From Corynebacterium kalidii (GTDB lineage: Bacteria; Actinomycetota; Actinomycetes; Mycobacteriales; Mycobacteriaceae), in the NCBI RefSeq assembly GCF_022869005.1, contig NZ_JALIEA010000016.1, forward strand, positions 106,054 through 170,053: DNA of 64,000 nt. Direction: 5' to 3'. Both the position numbers and the translations under genes were made by a program. The notes below the pieces were generated by a model. That model did no database searches. It had not been told where the DNA came from and saw only the letters and a program-made list of their open reading frames with translations. Position 1 is the stretch's first letter. The number at the start of each line of letters is the position of its first letter. Below, one piece after another: positions 18,549 through 28,992 of this stretch.

Positions 18549-19601
18549 ATGGCCACCCGTGTACCCGAACCCACTTCCACCCCCGACGGCCCCGCCTACG
18601 AGGGCCGCCTTCTCGACCGCCCGGACGAGGAGGTCGTCGACCAGGGTGTCGGCTTCGACCTGCGCACCCTGGTGAGTCGTCGCATGTTCATCGGCGCCGG
18701 CATCGCCGGTGCCGGGGCCGTCGCCCTGGCGGCGTGCTCGGACGGTTCCGGTTCATCCTCCGGCGGCGTCACCACCACCGCGGGGAGCGTCGACTCCGCG
18801 GACCTGCCGGACGCTGAGATCCCCGACGAGACCGCCGGACCCTACCCGGCTGACGGGTCGAACGGCCCGGACGTCCTGCAGGAGTCCGGCATCGTGCGCA
18901 GCGACATCCGTTCCAGTATCGGGGCCGACGCCCCGGTGGACGGTGTTCCGTTGGAATTCACCTTCACCGTCACCGACATCGCCGACGGGGACTCCCCGTT
19001 CGCCGACGTCGCCGTCTACGCCTGGCACTGCGACGCCCAGGGGCGGTACTCCATGTACTCCGAAGGGGTCGAGGACGAGACATGGCTGCGCGGTGTGCAG
19101 GTCGCCGACGCCGAGGGCAGAGTGACCTTCACCTCCGTGATGCCGGGCTGCTACACGGGACGCTGGACCCACATCCATTTCGAGGTCTACCCGGACGTCG
19201 ACTCCACCGACGACTCGGCAAACGCCGTCGCCACCTCCCAGATGGCGTTCCCGCAGGACGTCCTGGACGAGGTCTACACCTCCGCGGTGTACGACGGCTC
19301 GGCGGACAACCTCTCCCGGATCACCCTGGCCACCGACAACGTCTTCGGTGAGGATTCCGCGGAACTGCAGATGGCCTCGGTCATCGGTGACGCGGACAAG
19401 GGCTACACCGCCGCGCTGACGGTACGGGTGGACACCACCACCGAACCCACCGGCGGTGGGGCCCCGGGTGGCGAGGGCGGTCCGGGCGGTGAACCGCCCA
19501 GCGGCGGCATGCCGGACGGCGGAATGCCCGAGGGCGGTGCACCGGACGGTGCGCCCGGTGCGCCGGGAAGTTCGGGGACCTCCGGCGAGACCGCGTCCTG
19601 A
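18549..19601 (+). CDS. Tat-exported lipoprotein intradiol ring-cleavage dioxygenase
   Basis: A 350-residue protein. A twin-arginine signal begins at residues 43-47 (SRRMF), followed by a hydrophobic stretch and the lipobox LAAC with Cys63, so it should be exported folded and lipid-anchored. The domain resembles catechol/protocatechuate 3,4-dioxygenases, with non-haem Fe(III) ligands Tyr167 (GRYS), Tyr202 (GCYTG), His208 and His210 (THIHF). A Gly/Pro/Met-rich tail of about 55 residues ends the protein. AAGGAG precedes the ATG. It is directly followed by tatA, tatC and tatB, so it is probably their dedicated substrate. Aromatic substrate unknown. Confidence 0.88.
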   Translation: MATRVPEPTSTPDGPAYEGRLLDRPDEEVVDQGVGFDLRTLVSRRMFIGAGIAGAGAVALAACSDGSGSSSGGVTTTAGSVDSADLPDAEIPDETAGPYPADGSNGPDVLQESGIVRSDIRSSIGADAPVDGVPLEFTFTVTDIADGDSPFADVAVYAWHCDAQGRYSMYSEGVEDETWLRGVQVADAEGRVTFTSVMPGCYTGRWTHIHFEVYPDVDSTDDSANAVATSQMAFPQDVLDEVYTSAVYDGSADNLSRITLATDNVFGEDSAELQMASVIGDADKGYTAALTVRVDTTTEPTGGGAPGGEGGPGGEPPSGGMPDGGMPEGGAPDGAPGAPGSSGTSGETAS

Positions 19602-19693
19602 CACCACCTGACCCCAGCTGACCCCACCAGTCCCCCCGACACAACAAGCCAACCCACCTGCCACACCGCTGGCACCCACCTAAGGAGTACGTC

Positions 19694-19933
19694 ATGCTGC
19701 AGAACCTCACCGGAATGCACGCCCTGGTCATCCTCGCCGTCATCCTTCTGCTCTTCGGCGCAGCGAAGCTACCCGCCCTGGCCAAGAGCCTCGGCCAGTC
19801 CGTCCGGATCCTGAAGACCGAGGCGTCCGACCCCGCACCGGCCGGCGCACCGGCCACCCCGGTCGCACCGGACGCCGGACAGGCACCGGCGATGCACACC
19901 GTGGACGGCGTGGAGCGGAAGCTCACGTCATGA
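19694..19933 (+). CDS. tatA: TatA-type translocase subunit (second copy expected in genome)
   Basis: A 79-residue protein: an N-terminal membrane helix (ALVILAVILLLFGAAKLP) and the TatA hinge FGAAKLPALAKSLGQSVR, then an amphipathic helix and an alanine/proline-rich tail. TatA oligomers form the protein-conducting path of the twin-arginine translocase. Ribosome site AAGGAG is eight bases before the ATG. It overlaps tatC by 4 bp. The housekeeping corynebacterial tatA-tatC lies elsewhere in known genomes, so I regard this as an accessory copy. Confidence 0.88.
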   Translation: MLQNLTGMHALVILAVILLLFGAAKLPALAKSLGQSVRILKTEASDPAPAGAPATPVAPDAGQAPAMHTVDGVERKLTS

Positions 19934-20736
19934 CGCCCGCGACCGCAGGGCCGACCGGCATGCCGTTGTCCGGCCACCTGCTCGAAGGGCGCAGGAGACT
20001 CACCCGTGCCACGGCAGCCCTCGTGGTCGCGGCAGTCGTCGCCTACCTGCTCTCCGACCAGGTACTGGAGGTGCTGCGGGCACCGGTCGTCGACATCGCG
20101 CAGACCCGTGCCGCCGCCATCAACTACGACAGCGTCACCGGCGCCTTCGACCTGAAACTCCGCATCGCCCTGTTCGGCGGAATCGCCCTGGCCAGTCCCG
20201 TCTGGCTCTACCAGATCCTGGCCTACGTGGCTCCCGCGTTGATCGGCCGGGAGAAGCACCACGCCTTCGGCTTCCTCGCCGCGGTGATCCCCCTGTTCGT
20301 CGCCGGGTGCGCGGCCGGTGTGGCGGTGTTTCCCCGGATCGTTGAGCTGCTCGCCGGATTCGCGTCCGCCGACGACAGCACGCTGCTGCAGGCCTCCTAC
20401 TACTTCGACTTCGTGCTCAAGCTCGTGCTCGCCGCCGGTGTGGCATTCACCTTCCCCGCCTTCATCGTCCTCCTCAACGTCCTGGGGGTGCTGCCGGCCC
20501 GGACGGTCGCCCGCAGCTGGCGGGGGATCACCGTGAGCATCGTGGTCTTAAGCGCCCTGGTGACCCCGTCGGCCGACCTGCTGTCGATGTTCCTGATCGC
20601 CGTCCCGATGGCGGTGCTGTTCGGGGTCTCACTCGGCATCGCCTGGATCCACGACCGGCGGCACCCCACCGGCACCACCGGACCTGCCGAACGGCGGGTG
20701 GACAACCGGACGTCCAGTCTTGAAGGAGTGTGCTGA
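19930..20736 (+). CDS. tatC: TatC-type translocase subunit
   Basis: A 268-residue polytopic protein with six predicted membrane spans. The signal-peptide receptor features are HLLEGRRRL (usual HL-EL-RL, Glu kept) and LYQILAYVAPALIGREK (Glu kept in REK). The conserved Glu of the usual F-E-V/F-P motif in the fourth helix region is Thr here (AFTFP). TatC recognises twin-arginine signals with TatB. It sits between tatA and tatB in the dioxygenase operon. Confidence 0.92.
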   Translation: MTPATAGPTGMPLSGHLLEGRRRLTRATAALVVAAVVAYLLSDQVLEVLRAPVVDIAQTRAAAINYDSVTGAFDLKLRIALFGGIALASPVWLYQILAYVAPALIGREKHHAFGFLAAVIPLFVAGCAAGVAVFPRIVELLAGFASADDSTLLQASYYFDFVLKLVLAAGVAFTFPAFIVLLNVLGVLPARTVARSWRGITVSIVVLSALVTPSADLLSMFLIAVPMAVLFGVSLGIAWIHDRRHPTGTTGPAERRVDNRTSSLEGVC

Positions 20737-20737
20737 C

Positions 20738-21316
20738 ATGTTCGGACTCAGCATCGAGAAGATCATCGTCGTCGGCATGGTGGCGGCCGTCGTCATCGGC
20801 CCGCAGCGGCTGCCGCTCTACGCGGAGAAGCTCGCCACCGTCATCAGGAACTTCCGCAGCTTCACCGAGTCGACGAGACGACGGGCCGAGGAGGAACTGG
20901 GCGTCCCCGTCGCCGCGATGGACCCCACGACATGGAACAACAGGTTCCGGGCCTACGACCCGCGCCGGATCGTCCGCGACGCCCTGGACAGTGACGGGAC
21001 AGAGCGCACACCAGAGCGCACACCAGAGCACACACCAGAGCACACTGGGGGCGGTGTGGCGGCCGCCGCCTCCCCGGAGAGCGGCCCCGTCCCGGAACCT
21101 CTCCGGGAGTACCGGGAACGCTGGGTCGTGGTCGGCGGTTCCTCCGGGCACCCGGTCCGCCGCAGGATTGTCGAACCCGTCCCTCCGGACTCCGACGTTC
21201 CCGACATTGCCGACGTTGCCGATCCCGTCGGCGTCCAGGAACACTCCGTCGACGAGCGCACCGCGAGCGTCGGGCGGGGCGCCGATACTGCACAATGGCG
21301 TCATGACCCGGCCTGA
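20738..21316 (+). CDS. TatB-like translocase subunit
   Basis: A 192-residue protein starting MFGLSIEKIIVVGMVAAVVIGPQRLPLYAEKLATVIRN with short gaps: the GLS-E helix, GP-RLP hinge and following amphipathic helix are typical of TatB. The rest is long, charged and low-complexity (repeated TPE-RTPEHTPE at the DNA level), beyond the usual core. GAAGGAG lies before the ATG at 20738. Its end overlaps the sensor kinase gene by 14 bp. With tatA and tatC it completes a three-component translocase. Confidence 0.8.
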   Translation: MFGLSIEKIIVVGMVAAVVIGPQRLPLYAEKLATVIRNFRSFTESTRRRAEEELGVPVAAMDPTTWNNRFRAYDPRRIVRDALDSDGTERTPERTPEHTPEHTGGGVAAAASPESGPVPEPLREYRERWVVVGGSSGHPVRRRIVEPVPPDSDVPDIADVADPVGVQEHSVDERTASVGRGADTAQWRHDPA

Positions 21317-22601
21317 AACCCGCACCCCGCCCAACCGTGAGCGACCCGCGCGGATCCCGGTGTGGGTCGGGGATCTGGCGGTCATCGTGCTGGTCCTCGC
21401 CTCCGTCGCCGTGCCGGGCCCAGGCCCAGGGACCGGACCCCTCGGGCCTTTCGGTCCAGGCGGCCCCGGAGATCCCGCCGGGCAGACGGGAGGGATGCCG
21501 GACCACCGTCTGGACCTCGTCGTCACGGGCGCGGTGGTGCTGGCCGCGGCGCTGATGCCCCTGCGTCGTCGCTGGCCGTTGACGGTCCTCGCGGCCTGCC
21601 TGGCGGTGTACGTGGGCACCGTCCTGCTCGGCGTGCCGACCCTGGGGCCGGGTGTCGCTGCGATCGTCGCCGCATTCGCCGCGGCGACCGGCGCCCCACG
21701 TCGTGTGGCCCTGGGCTGCGGTACGGCGGGTGCGGTCGTGGTGGCGGTGCTGAGTCTGTTCACCGACGACCGGCTGACCCTGGACCCGCAGGTCTTCCAG
21801 ATCGCCGCGGGCATCGCCGTCGCCACCGCCCTGGGAGACAGTTTCCGGTCCCGACGGGAGTACGCCCGGGCGGCCACCGAGCGTGCCGAACGTGCCGAAC
21901 AGACCCGTGAGGCGGAGGCCCGGAGGCGGGTGGCAGAGGAACGGCTACGCATCGCCCAGGACCTGCACGACACCGTCGCCCACCGGATCTCGGTGATCAG
22001 CCTGAACGCCGGGGTGGCGTCCAGCTCGCTGGACTCCCGGCCGGACAAGGCGCGCGACTCACTCGGCAGGATCCGGGAGGCCTCACGCGAGGTGCTCGGC
22101 GACATCGGTGTACTGCTGCGCTACCTTCGCGCCGGGGACCCAGGGGACCCAGGCGATGACGGAGCCCGCGGGGCCGTGGAACTCCCGCAGCCGGGTGTGG
22201 AGGACCTGGACGACCTCGTGGCCTCCGTCGCCGCGGCGGGGCTCACGGTGCACCGGTCCTCCGACGGGGACCTGTCGACCGTCGACGACACCACCGGGCG
22301 GGTCGTCTACCGCGTGGTGCAGGAGGGGCTGACCAACGCGCACAAACACGGTTCGGGCAACATCGCGGAACTCGCGACCGGCGTCACCACCGGTCCGGAG
22401 CGGCGCGTCGTGTCTGTGCGGGTCAGCAACCCGGTGTCCCGGGACGGGCGCAACCAGCCGGACGCCCCGCACGGCTTCCTGGGGCTCACCGGACTGCGTG
22501 AACGTGTGGCGGCGGTGGGAGGGTCCGTCACCGCCGTAGAATCGGACGGGACATTCACGCTCACCGCTGAGCTGCCGCTTGCCAGGGAGGAACACCCGTG
22601 A
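21303..22601 (+). CDS. NarL/DesK-type sensor histidine kinase
   Basis: A 432-residue membrane kinase. Four or five hydrophobic spans occupy residues 15-165 with almost no extracytoplasmic domain. They are followed by a coiled coil rich in Ala, Glu and Arg, the HisKA_3 dimerisation motif RIAQDLHDTVAHRISVIS with phospho-acceptor His222, and a HATPase domain (VVYRVVQEGLTNAHKHG, then GFLGLTGLRERVAAVGG). Such kinases often sense membrane state or small ligands. The ATG at 21303 lies inside the tatB-like gene; the response regulator follows with a 4-bp overlap, so the whole set looks like one operon. Confidence 0.9.
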   Translation: MTRPETRTPPNRERPARIPVWVGDLAVIVLVLASVAVPGPGPGTGPLGPFGPGGPGDPAGQTGGMPDHRLDLVVTGAVVLAAALMPLRRRWPLTVLAACLAVYVGTVLLGVPTLGPGVAAIVAAFAAATGAPRRVALGCGTAGAVVVAVLSLFTDDRLTLDPQVFQIAAGIAVATALGDSFRSRREYARAATERAERAEQTREAEARRRVAEERLRIAQDLHDTVAHRISVISLNAGVASSSLDSRPDKARDSLGRIREASREVLGDIGVLLRYLRAGDPGDPGDDGARGAVELPQPGVEDLDDLVASVAAAGLTVHRSSDGDLSTVDDTTGRVVYRVVQEGLTNAHKHGSGNIAELATGVTTGPERRVVSVRVSNPVSRDGRNQPDAPHGFLGLTGLRERVAAVGGSVTAVESDGTFTLTAELPLAREEHP

Positions 22602-23272
22602 CCACCGTGCTCGTCGTCGACGACCAGGTCCTGATCCGTCAGGCCGTCGTCGACATCCTGTCCAGTACCCCGGACACCGAGGTGGTCGGTGCGGCGGCCG
22701 ACGGGCTGGAGGCCGTGTCCATGACCGCCGAACTGCACCCGGACGTGGTACTGACGGACATCCGCATGCCCCGTCTCGACGGCATCGCCGCCACCGAACG
22801 CATCTGCTCGGACCCGGCGAACGCCGACAGCCGCGTCCTGGTCCTCACCACCTTCGAGGAGGACGAGTACGTCGTTGCCGCCTTGCGCGCCGGGGCCAGC
22901 GGGTTCATCGGCAAGGGGGCGGAGCCGGAGGAGATCATCCGTGCCGTCCACGCGGTCGCGGACGGCGACGCACTGCTGTCACCGGCGGCGACGCGCGGAC
23001 TCATCGCCCGGTGCGTGACCTCCCCGGGGCCCCGTCCCGCCGTGTCGGACGCGGCGGCGCAGGCGCTGGCCCAGCTGACCGACCGGGAACGCGAGGTGCT
23101 CGAACTGGTCGGGCGCGGACTGTCGAACCAGCAGATCGCCGAGACGTTCGTCATCTCCCCGCACACGGCGAAGACCCACGTGAACCGGATCATGACCAAG
23201 GTCAGGGCGCATGACCGTGCCCAGCTGGTGATCCTGGCCTACGAAGGCGGACTCCTCGTCCCCGGAGAGTGA
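22598..23272 (+). CDS. NarL/FixJ-family response regulator
   Basis: A 224-residue regulator: receiver domain with acidic pocket Asp8-Asp9 and phospho-acceptor Asp54 (VVLTDIRMPRLDG), and a C-terminal LuxR-type helix-turn-helix (LTDREREVLELVGRGLSNQQIAETF, split here by context). Start GTG at 22598 overlaps the kinase stop. It probably controls the dioxygenase-tat operon from the symmetric sites near 18371-18526, though this is inference. Confidence 0.9.
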   Translation: MTTVLVVDDQVLIRQAVVDILSSTPDTEVVGAAADGLEAVSMTAELHPDVVLTDIRMPRLDGIAATERICSDPANADSRVLVLTTFEEDEYVVAALRAGASGFIGKGAEPEEIIRAVHAVADGDALLSPAATRGLIARCVTSPGPRPAVSDAAAQALAQLTDREREVLELVGRGLSNQQIAETFVISPHTAKTHVNRIMTKVRAHDRAQLVILAYEGGLLVPGE

Positions 23273-23289
23273 GTGGCCCGCGGGAACTG

Positions 23290-23505
23290 CTACTTGTCCC
23301 CGAAGGGGACCGGGACCGCGGTGATGTCCGCGAACGGGAGAGTGGAGGCGTGGTCGGTGATCCGGTTCACCGAGCAGGCGGTGAGGCCCAGGGCGAGGAC
23401 GGCGGCGCGCCGGTTCGGACGGGTGGTGCGGGTGCCGGAGCCGCTACATCCGCACGGTCGACTCCACCGCGCCGAGCCCGTCGACCTCGATGCGCACCAC
23501 GTCAC
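23290..23505 (-). CDS. Possible small lipoprotein overlapping the FAH gene end
   Basis: The reading frame after the FAH-family gene encodes TRPNRRAAVLALGLTACS and ends PVPVPFGDK, which looks like a lipoprotein signal (Arg-rich start, hydrophobic core, lipobox LTAC) and about 25 mature residues. Third codon positions are almost all G or C, as in real genes here. No start codon lies between the FAH stop and the signal; the first is a GTG at 23505 inside the FAH gene. It may be a small real gene, a truncated one, or one with a start I cannot identify. Confidence 0.4.
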   Translation of the reverse strand: MTWCASRSTGSARWSRPCGCSGSGTRTTRPNRRAAVLALGLTACSVNRITDHASTLPFADITAVPVPFGDK

Positions 23506-24337
23506 CGTCGGCGAGGAAGCGTCCCGACCCCGCGCCGACGCCCTCGGGGGTGCCCGTGACGATCACGTCGCCGGGCTCCAGTGTGGCGAAGTTGGAGATG
23601 TAGCGGACCAGGTCCACCGGGGGGAACACCAGGTCGGCGGTGGAGTGGTCCTGGCGCAGTTCGCCGTTGACCCAGGTACGCAGGGACGCGCCCTCGGCCA
23701 CCGGGTCGTAGTCGTCGGCGAGTGTCATCCACGGGCCGAACGCCGAGGAACGGTCGAGGTTCTTGCCCTGCAGCCACTGCTGGGTGCGGTACTGCCAGTC
23801 GCGCTGGGAGAAGTCGTTGAACACCGCGTAACCACCGATGGCGGCACGTGCCTCCTCCTCGGAGGCGCCGCCGCGGGCACCGGCCAGCCGTGAGCCGATG
23901 ATCACGGCGAGCTCCCCCTCGTAGTCCGCCTTGTCGGTCATCCCGGCGGGCACCGTCACCTCGGCGTAGGGGGAGGTCAGGGCGGAGGGGTACTTGACGA
24001 ACAGCGTCGGGTGGTCGGGGATGGGGTGGCCCATCTCCTCGATGTGTTCGCGGTAGTTCAGGCCCACGCAGAAGATCTTCGACGGGGAGGTGATCACCGG
24101 GAGCAGGTCGGTCAGGGGGACCGTCACCTCGTCGCCGTCGCGTCGGAGGCCGGACTCCACGGCACCACGGATGCCGGTGGGGTTCGCCGTGAGCAGGGCC
24201 CCGAGATCACGTCGGTCGACGATACGCCCGGTGACCGAGCCTGCCTGCGGGGAGTCACCGGTGCCGGCCGGGTCGTCGATGCCGTCGACGTGGATGGTGC
24301 ACCGTGTGCCGTCGATCCGGACCGTCGCAAGTTTCAT
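23444..24337 (-). CDS. Fumarylacetoacetate hydrolase family protein
   Basis: A 297-residue metal-dependent enzyme. FAH-family motifs are [17 protein letters not shown], the Glu/Asp metal site [27 protein letters not shown] and [10 protein letters not shown]. The family cleaves C-C bonds or decarboxylates/hydrates acyl-pyruvates in aromatic catabolism. GGGAGAG precedes the ATG at 24337. It lies at the edge of the inserted block carrying the intradiol dioxygenase, which supports a link with aromatic compounds. The exact substrate is unknown. Confidence 0.88.
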   Translation of the reverse strand: MKLATVRIDGTRCTIHVDGIDDPAGTGDSPQAGSVTGRIVDRRDLGALLTANPTGIRGAVESGLRRDGDEVTVPLTDLLPVITSPSKIFCVGLNYREHIEEMGHPIPDHPTLFVKYPSALTSPYAEVTVPAGMTDKADYEGELAVIIGSRLAGARGGASEEEARAAIGGYAVFNDFSQRDWQYRTQQWLQGKNLDRSSAFGPWMTLADDYDPVAEGASLRTWVNGELRQDHSTADLVFPPVDLVRYISNFATLEPGDVIVTGTPEGVGAGSGRFLADGDVVRIEVDGLGAVESTVRM

Positions 24338-24365
24338 GTGGTCTCTCCCGTCTAGACTGTCTGTT

Positions 24366-25784
<1,419 letters not shown>

Positions 25785-25790
25785 CCGGGA

Positions 25791-27176
25791 CTACCGCTCC
25801 GCCAGGCTCGTCCCCCTGAGCTCGGGAAGTGACAGGGCGGCGAGTGCGGCGACGGCGAAGGCCGCGCCGAACAGGGCGAACAGGACCGGCATGCCACCGA
25901 CGACCAGCAGCGGCGGCACGATCAACGGGGCGATGATCGACGCGATCCGTCCGAAACCGGTGGCCGCACCGGTGCCGCGGCCCCGCATCGTCGTCGGGTA
26001 GAGCTCCGGCCCGACCGCGTAGAGCGCGCCCCATGCGCCCAGGTTGAAGAAGGACAGCAGGCAGCCGGCGGCGATGATCTGCCACTCGACACCGGCGAAC
26101 CCGTACAGGCCGGCGGACACCGCGGACCCGGCGAGGAAGGTCGCCAGGGTGCTGCGCCGTCCCCACCGCTCGATGAGGAACGCGGACACCGCGTAACCGG
26201 GCAGCTGCGCGAGCGTGATGACCAGGGTGAAGGTGAACGACTTCACCAGGGTGTAGCCCTGGTCGACCAGGATGGACGGGATCCAGGTGAATGCGCCGTA
26301 GTAGCTGAGGTTGATGCAGAACCAGATCGTCCACAGTGCCGCGGTCCGGCGGCGTAGCGCCGGCGACCAGATCCCGGACGCCGCCTGGGCCGCCTGGGCC
26401 GCCTGGGCCGGCTGCGCCGCTGGTGCATCGGGCCCGTCCCCCGCCCTCCCGGTGGCTGCGGTACCGAACCGGAAGCGCGCCGGTGAGGACTCCTCGAAAT
26501 CGACGACGATCCGCTCCGCCTCGTCGTGACGGCCCTTCGACTCCAGGTAACGCACCGATTCCGGCAGTCTCATACGCACGTACAGGGCGTACACGGCAGG
26601 CACCATGCCCAGCGCCAGCGCCCAGCGCCATCCGTCGTCGGACAGCGGGATGACGAAGGCGCCGATCACGGCCGCGGCGAGCCAGCCCAGGGCCCAGAAC
26701 GCCTCGAGGATCACGACCATCCGGCCGCGCACGGAGCGTGGCGCGAACTCGGAGACCAGGGTGGACGCCACCGGCAGTTCCGCACCGAGCCCGAGGCCCA
26801 CCACGAAGCGCAGGACGATCAGGACCGCCAGCCCGCCGGCGAGCGCGGAGGCACCGGTCGCCAGACCGTAGACCAGCAGTGTGACTGCGAAGACGCTGCG
26901 GCGCCCGATGCGGTCGGCCAGCAGGCCACCGAACGTGGCGCCCAGGGCCATCCCGACGAACCCGGCGGACGCCAGCCACGAGGTCTCGGTGTGGCTCAAC
27001 CCCCAGTGTGTCGTCAGCGCCGCCATGATGAAGCCGATGAGGCCGACGTCCATCGCGTCCAACGCCCAGCCGACACCGGAACCACCGAGCAGTCTGACGT
27101 GACGTCGGGTCACCGGCAGGGAGTCGAGACGTTCGGTGCGGGACGTGGGCGTGCCCACGGGATCCGGAGGGGTCAT
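25791..27176 (-). CDS. MFS transporter, aromatic acid/niacin symporter type
   Basis: A 461-residue protein with 12 predicted spans. Family-typical loops: [13 protein letters not shown] in the first helix (the Asp common to aromatic acid:H+ symporters), [14 protein letters not shown] between helices 2 and 3, and a long central loop with [20 protein letters not shown] and an alanine/glutamine repeat ([11 protein letters not shown]). The most likely substrates are aromatic or nicotinic acids, an inference consistent with the ring-cleavage genes just upstream. ATG at 27176; minus-strand TATCCT ten bases upstream. It is inserted between cysS and rlmB. Confidence 0.8.
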   Translation of the reverse strand: MTPPDPVGTPTSRTERLDSLPVTRRHVRLLGGSGVGWALDAMDVGLIGFIMAALTTHWGLSHTETSWLASAGFVGMALGATFGGLLADRIGRRSVFAVTLLVYGLATGASALAGGLAVLIVLRFVVGLGLGAELPVASTLVSEFAPRSVRGRMVVILEAFWALGWLAAAVIGAFVIPLSDDGWRWALALGMVPAVYALYVRMRLPESVRYLESKGRHDEAERIVVDFEESSPARFRFGTAATGRAGDGPDAPAAQPAQAAQAAQAASGIWSPALRRRTAALWTIWFCINLSYYGAFTWIPSILVDQGYTLVKSFTFTLVITLAQLPGYAVSAFLIERWGRRSTLATFLAGSAVSAGLYGFAGVEWQIIAAGCLLSFFNLGAWGALYAVGPELYPTTMRGRGTGAATGFGRIASIIAPLIVPPLLVVGGMPVLFALFGAAFAVAALAALSLPELRGTSLAER

Positions 27177-27245
27177 AACCAGCAGAGGATACCGTGCGGC
27201 GACAGTGTTGGGAACACGGCGAACCTGCAGGGTAGTCTGGTCGCC

Positions 27246-28196
27246 ATGGCAGGAAACGACAAGCGCCGCGGCGCGGTACGGAAGACGGCGCGCAAGGGCT
27301 CGGACAAGGGCTCGGGCGGCCACCGGCGACGGGGGCTCGCCGGCAAGGGGCCGACACCGAAGGCCGAGGACCGCGTCTACCACGCGAAGTACAAGGCGAA
27401 GAAGGCCCAGGAGCGCCGTGACTCGGGTCGGCAGCGGCCGCGGGACCTCGACGACCAGCCGGAACTCGTCGTCGGACGGAACCCGGTGATCGAGTGCCTG
27501 CGGGCGGAGGCCCCGGCGACGGCGCTGTACGTCGCCGTCGGCACCGGCAACGACGAGCGACTCGCCGAAGCGGTGCACACCTGTGCCGAGCGTGGTATCG
27601 CCGTGCTCGAGGTCAGCCGGGACGAGCTGGACCGGATGACGGGCAACGGCATGCATCAGGGGATCGGCCTGCAGGTGCCGCCGTACAAGTACGCCGAGGT
27701 CGAGGACCTGATCGACGCGGTGCAGACCTCGGGCCGTCCCGGCCTGATCGTGGTGCTCGACAATATCACCGACCCCCGGAACCTCGGGGCGGTGATCCGC
27801 TCTGTCGCGGCGTTCGGTGGGCACGGTGTGGTCATCCCGGAGCGACGGTCGGCGTCGGTGACGGCTGTGGCGTGGCGGACCTCCGCCGGGACCGCGGCGC
27901 GGCTGCCGGTGGCGCGGGCGACGAACCTGGTGCGCTCCCTGAAGCAGTTCCAGCAGTCCGGGTACCAGGTCGTGGGCCTGGACGCCGGCGGTCAGCACAC
28001 CCTGGACACCTACGACGGTACGACCCCGGTCGTCGTCGTGGTGGGCTCCGAGGGGAAGGGGTTGTCGCGCCTGGTGGGGGAGACCTGCGACGACATCCTG
28101 TCGATCCCGATGGCGGCGAGCGTCGAGTCGCTCAATGCGTCAGTCGCCGCCGGCGTGGTGCTCAGCGAGTTCGCCCGTCAGCGTCGGGTGGGGTAG
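27246..28196 (+). CDS. RlmB/TrmH-family 23S rRNA 2'-O-methyltransferase
   Basis: A 316-residue SpoU-type methyltransferase. A basic disordered N-terminus ([20 protein letters not shown]) precedes a substrate-binding domain ([11 protein letters not shown]) and the knotted SAM domain with motifs [24 protein letters not shown] (read in two parts), [12 protein letters not shown] and [16 protein letters not shown]. -10 TAGTCT (27233-27238) is seven bases before the ATG. It corresponds to Rv3579c. The target is probably G2251-type 23S rRNA, from family knowledge. Confidence 0.92.
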   Translation: MAGNDKRRGAVRKTARKGSDKGSGGHRRRGLAGKGPTPKAEDRVYHAKYKAKKAQERRDSGRQRPRDLDDQPELVVGRNPVIECLRAEAPATALYVAVGTGNDERLAEAVHTCAERGIAVLEVSRDELDRMTGNGMHQGIGLQVPPYKYAEVEDLIDAVQTSGRPGLIVVLDNITDPRNLGAVIRSVAAFGGHGVVIPERRSASVTAVAWRTSAGTAARLPVARATNLVRSLKQFQQSGYQVVGLDAGGQHTLDTYDGTTPVVVVVGSEGKGLSRLVGETCDDILSIPMAASVESLNASVAAGVVLSEFARQRRVG

Positions 28197-28226
28197 CAGG
28201 CCGATCCCCGGGAGGTCGGGGGTCGG

Positions 28227-28255
28227 GGGATGGTGGTGGATGGTGGTGGATGGTG
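28227..28255. repeat. Short 10-bp tandem repeat
   Basis: The unit TGGTGGTGGA occurs twice in tandem (28231-28250), flanked by partial copies (GATGG before and TGGTG after). It lies in the spacer after rlmB. No function apparent. Confidence 0.6.
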
Positions 28256-28300
28256 CGACGCCGGATCGGCTTTCGCACCCCATCGCCGACTTAAGCGAAA

Positions 28301-28464
28301 CTGACCTGGGCTTTTGTCTGCATTAGTATCTTATTGAGTCCGATAGTTGGATACCCATGGGCCGGGACCCCACCGCGGGGCTCCGACCCGGCACGCTAAC
28401 CCGGCGACCCCGTGTGGCGATAGGGCAGATACGCACCGTCCTGAGCGTCCCCGAGGAGGCCGTC
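28301..28464 (+). promoter_or_regulatory. Promoter and long structured leader of a lipoprotein gene
   Basis: CTGACC (28301-28306) and TAGTAT (28324-28329) are 17 bp apart, giving a credible promoter. Transcription near 28336 would leave a leader of about 130 nt before the ATG at 28465. It contains a CCCC-ACCG-CGGGG type hairpin (about 28368-28380) and the string GGCACGCTAACCCGGCGACC, which faintly recalls the 3' end of ydaO (c-di-AMP) riboswitches. No full consensus is met. Confidence 0.4.
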
Positions 28465-28992
28465 ATGGTGACCGTATCCGCCCCAGTGCACCGTCCGACG
28501 GGCACTGCCGCCCGCAGGATAACCGCGGCAGGTGCGGTGGCCGTACTCGCGTTAGCCGTGTCGTCCTGCTCCGGGGAGACCCCGACCGCCCCGGGGTCGG
28601 TCACCCCGGTCCCCACGCCGACCCTCACCACCGCGACCGCCCCGGTGTCCACCCCGGTGCCCGACCCCACGGTCGTCACCCCCGTCCCCACGCCGGCGCC
28701 GACCACTCCCTCGACCGCCCCCGCCCCGGAGCCGTGCACCCTGGAGTCACTGCACCGGACCGCGGGGATGGAGGCGTTGGACGTGCTGATCTACTGCGAC
28801 GGCACCTGGATGCGCGCCGGACAGTGGCAGACCGACCATCTCCGGAACCTCACCTGGGACGGTGACATGTGGGTGGAGTACCCGCCCGACGGGCACACGG
28901 ACCTCAGCGGCTACCCCTGCTACGACGCCGACCGCATCGCACAGGACGGCGTCCCGCCGGCCGTGCGGGATCAGCTCACGCTCTGTGGGTGA
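28465..28992 (+). CDS. Secreted lipoprotein with proline/threonine linker
   Basis: A 175-residue exported protein. The signal segment ends in the lipobox VSSC. A Thr/Pro/Val repeat linker of about 55 residues (PTPTLTTATAPVSTPVPDP and similar) follows, then a C-terminal domain of about 85 residues with four cysteines (EPCTLE, IYCDGTW, YPCYDAD, LTLCG) and several Trp. Such Pro-Thr linkers span the corynebacterial cell wall. GAGGAGG precedes the ATG at 28465; an upstream in-frame ATG at 28357 lies within the leader. The end overlaps the zinc permease gene by 22 bp. Function unknown. Confidence 0.75.
   Translation: MVTVSAPVHRPTGTAARRITAAGAVAVLALAVSSCSGETPTAPGSVTPVPTPTLTTATAPVSTPVPDPTVVTPVPTPAPTTPSTAPAPEPCTLESLHRTAGMEALDVLIYCDGTWMRAGQWQTDHLRNLTWDGDMWVEYPPDGHTDLSGYPCYDADRIAQDGVPPAVRDQLTLCG

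Noticed and set aside
28340..28440. A c-di-AMP (ydaO) riboswitch call
   Set aside because: Only the final GCTAACC-type string recalls the family; the conserved GGGGGAACC and GGGUGAAUC parts were not found.
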